Shown: one piece after another, positions 51,890 through 60,203 of the stretch
Position numbering within the stretch: position 1 is the stretch's first letter
How the letters are laid out: each line of letters opens with the position of its first letter
Assembly (NCBI GenBank): GCA_002726335.1
Contig: PBSR01000017.1
Coordinates: 17,429 to 81,428 of the forward strand
Length of the DNA: 64,000 nucleotides
From: Gemmatimonadaceae bacterium
GTDB taxonomy: Bacteria; Latescibacterota; UBA2968; UBA8231
Direction of reading: 5' to 3'
Translations under genes and position numbers: made by a program
The notes under the pieces: generated by a model
The model's database searches: none
What the model was told of the DNA's origin: nothing
The model's input: the letters and a program-made list of their open reading frames with translations, nothing else

Positions 51890-53734
51890 TCAGACATTCT
51901 CGGTTCTGGCAGGCAGGTTGATCTCGAAGGTCGTACCGGCTCCCTGTTCGGACCGCGGGATGTGGATGTGGCCGCCGTGGTACTCTTCCACGATGCGGCG
52001 CACGAAGGCCAGCCCCAGACCCCAACCACGCTTCTTCGTGCTGAAGCCGGGCTGGAACACTCGGGCCAGGTTCTCCGCGTTGATGCCGCGGCCGTTGTCC
52101 TCGATAAGGATGCGCACGCGGTGACGCTCCTCGTCAAAGCTGGTGCCGATGCGGATGCACCCCTCCTGCTGCACCATGGCGTCCATGGCGTTCTTGAACA
52201 GGTTCTCGAAAACCCAGCCCATCAGCTCGGCATTCAGTGGCACCGCGGGGATTGCCTGCAGATCGAGAACGAACTCGTGTCGGCCGAACTGCGGGCCACG
52301 CCCCTTGAAGTAGCCCACCGTATCATTGATGACGTCGCGGACGTCCGCTGGTTTCAATTCGGGCACCGAACCGATCTGACTGAAGCGGGAAGCAATCTGA
52401 TTCAGACGCCCCATGTCCTGCTGCATCTCGCCGACCACCTGATCCACCGACTGCCCGGCCTCGTGTCGCATGTCTTCAGTGGCGGTGACCAGATCGTGCA
52501 CGCGGCCACTCATCAGCTCGAGCCAGCCTGACAGCGACGACAGCGGCGTACCCAGCTGATGCGCCGTCTCCTTGGCCATGCCGACCCAGATCGAACGTTG
52601 TTCACTGCGCCGGATATTGCGCGAGCCGACCCAGCCGATGAGGACGAAGAGCAGCAGCACGCCGACGGTGATGAAGGGAGCCAGCGAGATGCGGCTGAGC
52701 CACTCCGTGTCGCCATAGTGGATCTTCAACTCGTTGTGCACGCGGAAAGTGATGGGCTCGGTGCTGGCGGCGACACGGTCGTAGAGCGCCTGCGCCTCGG
52801 GGCTGATCTGCCCCGATTCGCGGAAGGGAGGCAGCGACGGACCGCCCCAGGCGATGACCCGGCCGGTCCGCGACACAGCGAAATCGGCACCGGCGCGGAT
52901 CAGATGGTTTACGGAGTCTGTCGAGACGTGAAACAGCAACGGCCGCACACCGTCAGCTTGCCAGGCTCGCGCAGCCTTGGCGGCCTCTTGTCGATTTGCC
53001 TCCGATGTGTCGACCGACGCAGGAAGGTGTGGCCCTCCCCATGCCACGGCATACCCCTCGGGATCGAGGACCACGAGATCCTGGGCGTCCTGGTAGACGC
53101 GGACTATGGCCTCGGTGTTCCACGAAGCGACGACGGGCTCGTTGACGTCGTCCATGGCGTCCATGACCACGCGCACTGCGGCTAGGGTCGCAGGTGAAGC
53201 GGCGGCGCTGCGGCTGACATTGGTCGCGTCCTGCGGCGGCAGGCCGGGACCGCCCCACAAGGTGACCCGTCCACGATGGTCGGTGACGACCACGGGGAAC
53301 GAGTTCTTCTTGTTGTGGATGATTTTCTCGAAGATGTCACCTGACACCTCAGAGGGTAGCGCGTCGGAGATCGCCAGACCGTAGAGGTTGGCGTAGAGAT
53401 TCGCCCGGACCCGTTCCTGGTCGCGGAACTGCTGAATGACGTACTCGTTGTAGAGCAGAAAGGCCATCACGCCCAGAACGCCCCCGAGGAAGAGAAAGAC
53501 TCGGAACGTCGGCGACAGACCCCAGGCGGTGGGCGCCAGAACCCGCCAGCCCCTGGCTCGCCTGCTGCCTGCCGGCCGCTCGCCGGTTTGCCGGTCATTT
53601 CCTGGAACGGTCGGTGTGGTGACCCGGTCGCTCGTCGGGCGCGGCTCGACGGGGTCGTCCGTGCGACGGCGGCGGCGGCGGCGCACAGCGTCTTCGGAGC
53701 TGCGTTCAGGGGGACGTGACAAGGGCGTTGTCAT
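51890..53734 (-). CDS. Membrane sensor histidine kinase with three WGGP sensor repeats
   Basis: A 614-residue kinase. Residues 1-72 are a charged cytosolic tail with a run of arginines (RRRRRRR). Transmembrane helices lie near 76-98 and 351-370. The periplasmic part between them contains three copies of a motif: LWGGPGLPP (159-167), AWGGPHLPA (231-239) and AWGGPSLPP (295-303), each after a short strand-rich DxxGxV stretch. The kinase core has the H-box KETAHQLGTPLSSL (H392), an N-box LFKNAMDAM, EDNGRGI, and KRGWGLGLAFVRR. It heads the operon with the PorX-like regulator directly downstream, so the two probably form a pair. Confidence 0.92.
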   Translation of the reverse strand: MTTPLSRPPERSSEDAVRRRRRRRTDDPVEPRPTSDRVTTPTVPGNDRQTGERPAGSRRARGWRVLAPTAWGLSPTFRVFLFLGGVLGVMAFLLYNEYVIQQFRDQERVRANLYANLYGLAISDALPSEVSGDIFEKIIHNKKNSFPVVVTDHRGRVTLWGGPGLPPQDATNVSRSAAASPATLAAVRVVMDAMDDVNEPVVASWNTEAIVRVYQDAQDLVVLDPEGYAVAWGGPHLPASVDTSEANRQEAAKAARAWQADGVRPLLFHVSTDSVNHLIRAGADFAVSRTGRVIAWGGPSLPPFRESGQISPEAQALYDRVAASTEPITFRVHNELKIHYGDTEWLSRISLAPFITVGVLLLFVLIGWVGSRNIRRSEQRSIWVGMAKETAHQLGTPLSSLSGWLELMSGRVHDLVTATEDMRHEAGQSVDQVVGEMQQDMGRLNQIASRFSQIGSVPELKPADVRDVINDTVGYFKGRGPQFGRHEFVLDLQAIPAVPLNAELMGWVFENLFKNAMDAMVQQEGCIRIGTSFDEERHRVRILIEDNGRGINAENLARVFQPGFSTKKRGWGLGLAFVRRIVEEYHGGHIHIPRSEQGAGTTFEINLPARTENV

Positions 53735-53827
53735 GGTGTGGGTTTCGAAGAGGCAGAGCGACTTCTAATTTAGCATGGATCGGTGACACTCGCTCCGAAT
53801 AGGTTCATCCCTTTGAAAGCCAGCCAG

Positions 53828-54823
53828 ATGCGACGTTCCCGCCCCGTACGAACCGGGTGTGCGGCCGAGCCGGACAGGTCCGTGCCTCGGCGGGCAAAAC
53901 GCTGGTGCAGCATGCTTCTGCTCGGCACCTTGCTGGCGACGGCGGCCTGGGGAGAAGCGCAGGTGCAGCGGGTGGAAACCGAGGGACTGCACCTGGATCG
54001 TCTGGCCGCGCTGGGGGCCGGCGGTGTCGTCGCCCACTGGGCTGGCTTCAGGTACTTCGATCGTGCCTGGTACCAGGGCGAAAAACGCGGATCGATCCGC
54101 TGGCTTCGTGACTGGTCGGGCAACACCTACCTGCACATGGACAAAGGCGGCCACTTCATGGGTGGCATGTTCATGTCCCGCAGCCTGGGTGACGCCTTTC
54201 GCTGGACCGGCTTCACACCACGGGCGGCGGCCGGGCTCGGCGCCGCTACCAGCTGGGCGCTGCTGTTCGAGGTGGAGATGCGCGACGCCTACTTCGCCGA
54301 CTGGGGCTTCTCGATTCCCGACTTCCTCGCCAACACGGCAGGTGCTTCGGTTCCCCTCATGCACACCCTGTGGCCGCGGACGCAGGCGCTCAACTTCAAG
54401 TTCAGCTGGTTCCCGTCGCCACTCTACCTGGACTACGATGAACGCCTTGCTGCCGGTCGGCCCCGTACGCGGTACGCCATCGACGACTACGAGGGCATGA
54501 CCTTCTGGCTCGCCCTGACCGTCGAGCAGGCCCTGCCGAAGCGCCTGCAGACACGGTGGCCGGATTGGCTCGGTTTCGCCGTCGGCTACAGCGCTCGTGG
54601 CATGCATGGAGCCAACGTGAAGAGTCGCGGACGGGAACGGGAATACCCGGAACTGCCGTCGGCGCACCCCGAGATCCTGCTGTCTCTCGATTATGATGCT
54701 CGGTACATGCCTGCAGGAGGCTGGTTGTGGGAGGAGTTCAAACAGCAGCTGAACTGGCTGCACTTCCCCGCACCCGCAGTGCGGGTCTATCCGGATCTGC
54801 GCTTCTACCTGCTCTATCTCTGA
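53828..54823 (+). CDS. DUF2279 (YfiM-like) exported protein
   Basis: An exported protein of about 331 residues. ATG 53828 is used; GTG 53783 and ATG 53912 are alternatives, the last giving the shortest signal (MLLLGTLLATAAWGEAQ). The core motif is LHMDKGGHFMGGMFMSRSLG with the conserved Asp-Lys-x-x-His, then SWALLFEVEMRDAYFADWGF-SIPDFLANTAG, which matches DUF2279 proteins of FCB bacteria. The later part has strands ending VYPDLRFYLLYL. Its role is unknown, likely at the envelope. It is divergent from the sensor kinase, with less than 100 bases between, and ends 4 bases from the end of the convergent flagellin gene. Confidence 0.8.
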   Translation: MRRSRPVRTGCAAEPDRSVPRRAKRWCSMLLLGTLLATAAWGEAQVQRVETEGLHLDRLAALGAGGVVAHWAGFRYFDRAWYQGEKRGSIRWLRDWSGNTYLHMDKGGHFMGGMFMSRSLGDAFRWTGFTPRAAAGLGAATSWALLFEVEMRDAYFADWGFSIPDFLANTAGASVPLMHTLWPRTQALNFKFSWFPSPLYLDYDERLAAGRPRTRYAIDDYEGMTFWLALTVEQALPKRLQTRWPDWLGFAVGYSARGMHGANVKSRGREREYPELPSAHPEILLSLDYDARYMPAGGWLWEEFKQQLNWLHFPAPAVRVYPDLRFYLLYL

Positions 54824-54827
54824 GTGA

Positions 54828-55994
54828 TCAGCGCAGCAGGGAAAGGATTCTCTCGATGTCGGCGTCGGCGTGTCCGGCGATGCTGGTGGCTGCCTGCGAC
54901 AGGATCTGGGCCTGTGTCATACGTGTCGCCGCCCGAGCCACGTCCACCTCACGAATCCGGGACTCGGCGTCTATCATCCGCTCCACGACACTCTCACTGG
55001 TGCTGATGCTCAGTTGCAGGCGATTCTGAAAAGCGCCAAGCCGATTGCGCTCGCCGGTGATCTTGTCGATGGCCGTGCCCAGTTCTACCAATGCGCCCTG
55101 GGCGTCGATGCGGGTGACGATCGACAGACCGCCGAGACCAAGGACCGGACCGGTAGCCCGCATATCGCTGATGCCGACGCGACTCACGTCGTTGCTCGTC
55201 TCGGAAGGCCCGACCTGGAAGGTGAGACCGTCATCCTCCTCCACGATGAGGGTCTGACCATCGAGGACACCGTCCACATAACCACCTGGTGCCCCGCGGA
55301 CGTTCTCGCCGGTGAGGGTTACCTCCACCCCGAGTCGGTCGAAACGGACCTTGTGGAATTCGCCTTCGCCCAGAGAACCATCCTGACCGAGGAAGCTGGA
55401 GACAGCCACGGTCTGCGTCTGTACGCCATTGCCAAGGGTGACGAAACCGTCTCCCGGCGTGTCGACGAAGGTGTAGGTTCCGACGGTGGCATCGCTGACG
55501 AGGATGTCGGTCAGGCCGGTGTCGGCGGCGCTGGTGGCAGCCGTCGAGGCAGCATTCAGGTGGTTGTTGCCGCCGGTGAGCAGTTGCTTGCCGTTGTAGG
55601 TCGTGGCGCTGGCGATACGATCGATCTCGGCGCGCAGTTCGTTGAATTCTGAGTTGATGTTGAGGCGATCGACGTCGCTGAAGACGGAGGATGCCCCCTG
55701 CATGGCCAGAGCGCGCATGCGGTTCACCATCGCACTGATCTCGTTCAGCGAGCCGTCGGCGACCTGAATCAGCGAGAAGGTTTGCTGGATGTTGCGCGTG
55801 CCTTCGGCGATGGCCCGCACCTCAGAGCGGATGCCGTCGGCCAGGGCCAGGCTGGCCGGATCGTCGCTGGCCCGATTGATGCGCAGGCCGGAGGACAGCA
55901 TGCCGATCTGCTTGCTCACGTCGGCTTGATGCACCGCCATCGTCCGGTGCACTTCGGTCAGATGTGAGTTGTGGTTGATGCGAGCTGTCGCCAT
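54828..55994 (-). CDS. fliC: Flagellin
   Basis: Filament subunit of 388 residues. The conserved N-terminal D0/D1 region reads ARINHNSHLTEVHRTM, then LSSGLRINRASDDPASLALA and TFSLIQVADGSLNEISAMVN; the C-terminal D1/D0 region has LGAFQNRLQLSISTSESVVE, ESRIREVDVARAATRMTQAQ and ends DIERILSLLR. A variable Gly/Asp/Val-rich centre (about residues 150-290) is the surface-exposed domain. AAGGA lies about 4 bases before the ATG. A sigma-54-type promoter is present upstream. No hook, chaperone or cap gene is in the window. Confidence 0.95.
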   Translation of the reverse strand: MATARINHNSHLTEVHRTMAVHQADVSKQIGMLSSGLRINRASDDPASLALADGIRSEVRAIAEGTRNIQQTFSLIQVADGSLNEISAMVNRMRALAMQGASSVFSDVDRLNINSEFNELRAEIDRIASATTYNGKQLLTGGNNHLNAASTAATSAADTGLTDILVSDATVGTYTFVDTPGDGFVTLGNGVQTQTVAVSSFLGQDGSLGEGEFHKVRFDRLGVEVTLTGENVRGAPGGYVDGVLDGQTLIVEEDDGLTFQVGPSETSNDVSRVGISDMRATGPVLGLGGLSIVTRIDAQGALVELGTAIDKITGERNRLGAFQNRLQLSISTSESVVERMIDAESRIREVDVARAATRMTQAQILSQAATSIAGHADADIERILSLLR

Positions 55995-56051
55995 GGGATC
56001 CTTTGCACTGCGATCAGAGAAGGCGCTCGAAGGAGGCGTTCACCGAAGGTG

Positions 56052-56067
56052 AGCAAAGTGTATACCA
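56052..56067 (-). promoter_or_regulatory. Sigma-54-type promoter of the flagellin gene
   Basis: Minus-strand TGGTATACACTTTGCT matches the -24/-12 pattern TGGCAC-N5-TTGCW with the exact GG-N10-GC spacing. The implied start of transcription near 56041 leaves a leader of about 46 bases before the flagellin ATG. Confidence 0.7.
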
Positions 56068-56079
56068 CGGACTGTGAAA

Positions 56080-56095
56080 CGGCTCAACTGAACCG
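56080..56095. promoter_or_regulatory. Imperfect dyad upstream of the sigma-54 promoter
   Basis: CGGCTCAACTGAACCG, with arms CGGyTCA / TGArCCG, begins 13 bases upstream of the -24 element. It could bind a regulator, although enhancer sites usually lie farther upstream. The remaining gap to bactofilin (56096-56193) shows nothing else I can name. Confidence 0.3.
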
Positions 56096-56193
56096 TCCGA
56101 CATAGCCCTAAACTACTGTTTACATAGGATTAACAGTCATCGGCATCCAAACCACATCGATCTGGATCCCGTGGGCACTGCGGGAAATTCCTG

Positions 56194-56682
56194 CTAGGAA
56201 CCGGAGGCGCGGGCTCCGTCCTGAGTCGTTTCGAGGGTGGCCGCGGCAGCGGCGCCGTCCAGCCGCTTGCCATCCATGGGGATGACCGAGCCATCGCGCT
56301 TGGTGTTGTCCTCGATCTCGCTGGCCGCCGTCTCCATGGAGCAACTGCCGTGGAACACGGCTCCCTCGGAAACCGACAGGGCACTGGCATAGACATCACC
56401 GATGAAACGAGCCTGACTGTCTAGGCGGACCTTGTCGGCGCGAACAGTGCCGCGAACGATACCGTTGATATAGATATCCCGCCCCTCGAGATGGGCGTAG
56501 GCTTCACCTGACTGGCTGATGGTGAGTGCCCCCGAGCAGGTCAACTCTCCCTTGAATGTGCCGTCGATGCGAACGCTGTTGTCGACCTTCATCACTCCTT
56601 CGAAGACCGTTCCGCGACCGATGATGGTATTCAGGGTCTGGCCGTTACCGGCGACCGAACCGTTGTCCTTTTTCTTCAGCAT
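56194..56682 (-). CDS. Bactofilin
   Basis: A 162-residue cytoskeletal protein that polymerises without nucleotide and positions envelope or motility machinery. The core from about 17 to 110 is a right-handed beta-helix with the family opening NTIIGRGTVFEGVMKVDNSV, then RIDGTFKGELTCSGALTI, AHLEGRDIYINGIVRGTV and VRLDSQARFIGDVYASALSV. A polar, Ala-rich C-terminal tail is probably disordered. It lies between flagellin and the kinase gene on the same strand but has its own gap of 100 bases upstream; the proximity to flagellin may be functional. Confidence 0.92.
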   Translation of the reverse strand: MLKKKDNGSVAGNGQTLNTIIGRGTVFEGVMKVDNSVRIDGTFKGELTCSGALTISQSGEAYAHLEGRDIYINGIVRGTVRADKVRLDSQARFIGDVYASALSVSEGAVFHGSCSMETAASEIEDNTKRDGSVIPMDGKRLDGAAAAATLETTQDGARASGS

Positions 56683-56783
56683 AGCTTGTCTGGCGTCCGA
56701 GTGGTCTTGGCTTTGGGAACGTATACTGAACGGTCAATATAGCCCGGCCTTCAGGGAGGGGCAACGTCCCTCGGGGGGCACCC

Positions 56784-57965
56784 CTACCTTTTCTTCTTGG
56801 CTTTGCCGTTGCCCCCCATCATCTGACGGATCTCCCGCTCCTGCTGCAGTCGCTCGGCGACGACGGTCACCGCCGCACTCGTCGGATCTTCGATGGCGGT
56901 TACATCGATGGTGGGCACATCCTCCTCCTCGCTGCACTGCAGGATGTGTTCCTGGATCGTGAGGATGTGATCCAGATGGGCCAGATACTTGTGTGATTCC
57001 CGTGCCGGTTCCTCTGTCGCCCGTTTGGTAAACCTCTCCTGGTAGGCATCGGGCTCGGTGACCAGCAGACTGAGAGGCGCGATGATCGCCTTCTTGTCGA
57101 AGGCGGACAGGTCGATGAACCCGGGCAGCAGGTGCACGCCGTCCATGATGACGCTGGTGTTCTCCTCGACGCAGCGACTGATGATGGCGCGCACGCCGAC
57201 GCCGACAACCCGCGCCTGCTCCCGGTACCCGGCGATGACGGGATCCAGGCCAACCTGACCCGATTCCGGAATCGCCTCCGCCGCACGGTACGATGAGGTG
57301 TGAATGGCTGGCATGAAGTCCTCCGCCAGAGTAAGGCGCAGGATCTGGCGGATGTCGTCGGTGGCCACGACCCGCGGAATGTCGAGCAGGTTTGCCAGGC
57401 TGATGGCCAGCGTCGTCTTGCCCACACCACTGGCGCCGCCGATCAGTATGACGAGAGGCTTGTCGAGGTTGCCCCAGGCCCGCCAGATCCGATAACGCTG
57501 GGCGTAGTTGCGCCCGTGCTCCTGACGCAGCACCTGCTCGACGACTTTCTCAAGTTCCTCGTGATCGATGTCGGCATTGCGCTCCTGCACGAGCCGACTC
57601 TCGACGTTCTGCGCCAGGGAGTAGGCGGCCTCCGGCGGCAGACCCGAGGCCTGGATCGAGTGGGACAGCAGTTCCTTGGAGAAGGGTCGTGACCCCTTCT
57701 TGCGCGTGACCCGGATCGTCGTCGGGGCTCGCTCCCAGAATACGAGATCACCCACGGTCCGCTCGGCATGGTCCCGCGCCAGCAGGCTGCCGATCAGTTC
57801 GAGGATCTCCTCCCGCTTGACGTTCTTGCGCTCGCGCAGCTCGCCGCGCACCTCGTCGGCCAGCTCGTACGCCTCGTCATGGTCGAAGCCGCGCTGGATC
57901 AGATGGTGGACTAGCATTCCCCGCATGAAGGGGATCTGCTTCTTGCCGTCGGTGATCATGGCCAT
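56784..57965 (-). CDS. 2-phosphoglycerate kinase-like enzyme with two N-terminal ATP-cone domains
   Basis: A 393-residue protein from ATG 57965; a TTG at 58004 overlapping the upstream stop would add 13 residues. Two successive ATP-cone-type segments are visible: DGKKQIPFMRGMLVHHLIQR (near residues 6-65) and KKGSRPFSKELLSHSIQASG (near 85-155). A P-loop kinase follows: VILIGGASGVGKTTLAISLA, then VVATDDIRQILR, then TSVIMDGVHLLPGFI. This order is that of the 2-phosphoglycerate kinases known from cyclic 2,3-diphosphoglycerate synthesis in hyperthermophiles, though many bacterial homologues have unknown substrates. It is directly downstream of the epimerase gene. The tail is Lys-rich. Confidence 0.82.
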   Translation of the reverse strand: MAMITDGKKQIPFMRGMLVHHLIQRGFDHDEAYELADEVRGELRERKNVKREEILELIGSLLARDHAERTVGDLVFWERAPTTIRVTRKKGSRPFSKELLSHSIQASGLPPEAAYSLAQNVESRLVQERNADIDHEELEKVVEQVLRQEHGRNYAQRYRIWRAWGNLDKPLVILIGGASGVGKTTLAISLANLLDIPRVVATDDIRQILRLTLAEDFMPAIHTSSYRAAEAIPESGQVGLDPVIAGYREQARVVGVGVRAIISRCVEENTSVIMDGVHLLPGFIDLSAFDKKAIIAPLSLLVTEPDAYQERFTKRATEEPARESHKYLAHLDHILTIQEHILQCSEEEDVPTIDVTAIEDPTSAAVTVVAERLQQEREIRQMMGGNGKAKKKR

Positions 57966-58004
57966 GATGTAACGGTACCCCCGCTCTTCGAGAGGGGCAA
58001 GCAA

Positions 58005-58934
58005 TTACCCGGAGTTGCGCATCCAGTCCACCGTCTGTCGGAGACCCTCTTCGAAGGAAACACGTGGCTCAAACCCCAGATCACGGCGGGCGCGCGTGAT
58101 GTCGGCCACGGAGGCGCGCACGTCACCGGTCCGCTCCGGGCCGTGTTCCGGCTGCAGATCGGTGCCGAGCACCTGGTTCAACGAAACGACCAGCTCGTTC
58201 ACCGTAACGCCTCGGGACGTGCCGATGTTGTAGACCTCACCGCTGGCGTTGGGCGCTGCCAGAGCCAGCAGATTGGCGTCGACCACGTTGTCCACGAAAG
58301 TGAAGTCGCGTGACTGTTCGCCATCGCCGTGGATCAACGGCGTGTCGCCATCGATCATCCTGCGGGCAAAGATCGAGATGACGCCGCTGTACTGGCTGGC
58401 AGGATCCTGACGCGGTCCGAAGATGTTGAAATACCGGAAGCAGACGGTCTCCAGACCGTAGACGTGCGACCAGACGCGGCAGTAGTGCTCTCCGGTGACC
58501 TTGGACAGGCCGTAGGGCGAAACCGGCAGGGCGACCATGTCTTCGCGTTTGGGGATCGTCGGATCGGTGCCGTAGGCAGCGGCCGAAGCGGCGAAGACGA
58601 CCCGCCGGACCCCGGCCTGACGCGCCGCTTCGAGCAGACGCAACGTACCCACGACGTTGACCTCCTGCTCGTCGAGTGGCTGTTCCACCGAGTACTGCAC
58701 CGAGGCGATCGCGGCGTGGTGCAACACGATTTCGGCCTCCTCCACAGCCTGCGCCGCCGTGGACGGATCGCGCAGATCGCCCACCATGAGGTCCACGTCG
58801 GTGTCACCGAGATTGCCACGCCGTCCACTCGACAGATTGTCGAGAGCACGGACCTCGTGCCCGTCGGTGACCAGGCGTCGGCACAGGTGTGAACCGATGA
58901 AACCGGCGCCGCCGGTGACCAGAATGCGTGCCAC
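58005..58934 (-). CDS. NAD-dependent UDP-sugar epimerase/dehydratase (GalE/WbpP type)
   Basis: A 309-residue extended short-chain dehydrogenase. The NAD-binding loop is ILVTGGAGFIGSHLCRRL; the catalytic Ser region is FAASAAAYGTDP and the Tyr-Lys pair is in SPYGLSKVTGEHY. YFNIFGPRQDP and DFTFVDNVVDANLLAL are typical of UDP-GlcNAc/UDP-glucose 4-epimerases. It probably supplies a nucleotide sugar for envelope glycans. The kinase-like gene follows immediately on the same strand. Exact substrate is open. Confidence 0.92.
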   Translation of the reverse strand: MARILVTGGAGFIGSHLCRRLVTDGHEVRALDNLSSGRRGNLGDTDVDLMVGDLRDPSTAAQAVEEAEIVLHHAAIASVQYSVEQPLDEQEVNVVGTLRLLEAARQAGVRRVVFAASAAAYGTDPTIPKREDMVALPVSPYGLSKVTGEHYCRVWSHVYGLETVCFRYFNIFGPRQDPASQYSGVISIFARRMIDGDTPLIHGDGEQSRDFTFVDNVVDANLLALAAPNASGEVYNIGTSRGVTVNELVVSLNQVLGTDLQPEHGPERTGDVRASVADITRARRDLGFEPRVSFEEGLRQTVDWMRNSG

Positions 58935-59080
58935 TGTTTCGATCTCCCGGGAGCGTGTGACAGTGCGGGCTGCACCCCTGCAGTCGTGTTGCCTGCCAAG
59001 GGAGCAGTCGGGATATTACCCAACCGGGAAGTATACGGTTTCGAGGCAGAACCCACCCTCTCCGTCGCAGGAGTCCAGAT

Positions 59081-60184
59081 ATGTCCAATCCGCTGGTCGA
59101 TCTCGGGTCCCAGGGCCAGAGCGTCTGGTACGACAGCATCAGCCGCAGTCTCATCACCAGTGGTGACCTGGGCCGCCTGATCGCCGGCGACGGCGTGCGG
59201 GGCATGACGTCGAACCCGGCCATCTTCGAGAAGGCCATCTCCGGATCTGACGACTATGCGGATGACCTGCGGCGACACGCCGCAGCCGGACTGTCGCCGC
59301 TGCAGATCTACGAGGCCATTGCCATCGACGACATCCGGGGCGCCGCCGACGTGCTGCGGCCCATCTTCGACGAGACGCAGGGAGCCGACGGCTACGTGTC
59401 GCTGGAAGTCTCGCCCCATCTGGCCGACGACACTCAGGCCACCATCGACGAGGCCCTGCGTCTGGCCGGCGCCGTGGACCGCCTCAATCTCATGATCAAG
59501 GTACCGGGGACGCCGGCAGGCATTTCTGCCGTCGAGGCCCTCATCGGCAAGGGGCTGAACATCAACGTCACCTTGCTCTTCGCGCAGGACAACTACGCCG
59601 CCGTGGCCGACGCCTACCTTGCCGGTCTCGAGAATCTGACGGCTGCCGGTGGCGACGCAGGTTCGGTGGCCAGTGTGGCCAGCTTCTTTGTCAGCCGTAT
59701 CGACACGCTGGTGGACTCGAAACTGGAACAGCTGCCGGACGTCACCGACCTCCGTGGCAAGGTTGCCATCGCCAACGCCAAACTCGCCTACCAGCATTTC
59801 CTGAGGCTGAGCGCCACAGACCGCTGGCAGGCCCTGGCGTCGAAGGGTGCGCGTCCACAACGGCTTCTCTGGGCCAGCACCGGTGTCAAGAATCCACAGT
59901 ACCGCGACGTTCTCTATGTCGAGGAGCTGATCGGCCGGGATACGGTCAACACCATGCCGGTGGCCACCTTCGAAGCCTTCCGCGACCACGGCGTCGTGGC
60001 CGCGACGCTGGAGCAGGGCGTGGACGAGGCCCTGCGTGTCATGGCCGCCGTCGATGCCGCCGGCATCTCCATGACCGCCGTCACCGACAGGCTGCAGGCC
60101 GATGCCGTCGCCCTGTTCGTCGAGCCCTTCGACAACCTGCTGGGCGCCATCGAGAGCCAGTGCGCCGCATTGCCGCAGGGCTGA
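59081..60184 (+). CDS. tal: Transaldolase
   Basis: Pentose-phosphate enzyme of 367 residues that transfers a dihydroxyacetone unit between sugar phosphates. The N-terminus has QSVWYDSISRSLITSGDLGR and GMTSNPAIFEKAIS; the Schiff-base lysine is in LNLMIKVPGTPAGI, and NINVTLLFA and ASFFVSRIDTLVD follow. The long form groups with actinobacterial/cyanobacterial-type transaldolases. AGGAG lies 8 bases before the ATG. zwf begins about 20 bases downstream, giving a tal-zwf operon. It is divergent from the epimerase gene. Confidence 0.95.
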   Translation: MSNPLVDLGSQGQSVWYDSISRSLITSGDLGRLIAGDGVRGMTSNPAIFEKAISGSDDYADDLRRHAAAGLSPLQIYEAIAIDDIRGAADVLRPIFDETQGADGYVSLEVSPHLADDTQATIDEALRLAGAVDRLNLMIKVPGTPAGISAVEALIGKGLNINVTLLFAQDNYAAVADAYLAGLENLTAAGGDAGSVASVASFFVSRIDTLVDSKLEQLPDVTDLRGKVAIANAKLAYQHFLRLSATDRWQALASKGARPQRLLWASTGVKNPQYRDVLYVEELIGRDTVNTMPVATFEAFRDHGVVAATLEQGVDEALRVMAAVDAAGISMTAVTDRLQADAVALFVEPFDNLLGAIESQCAALPQG

Positions 60185-60203
60185 GCATGAGACCGGGTGT
60201 CAG

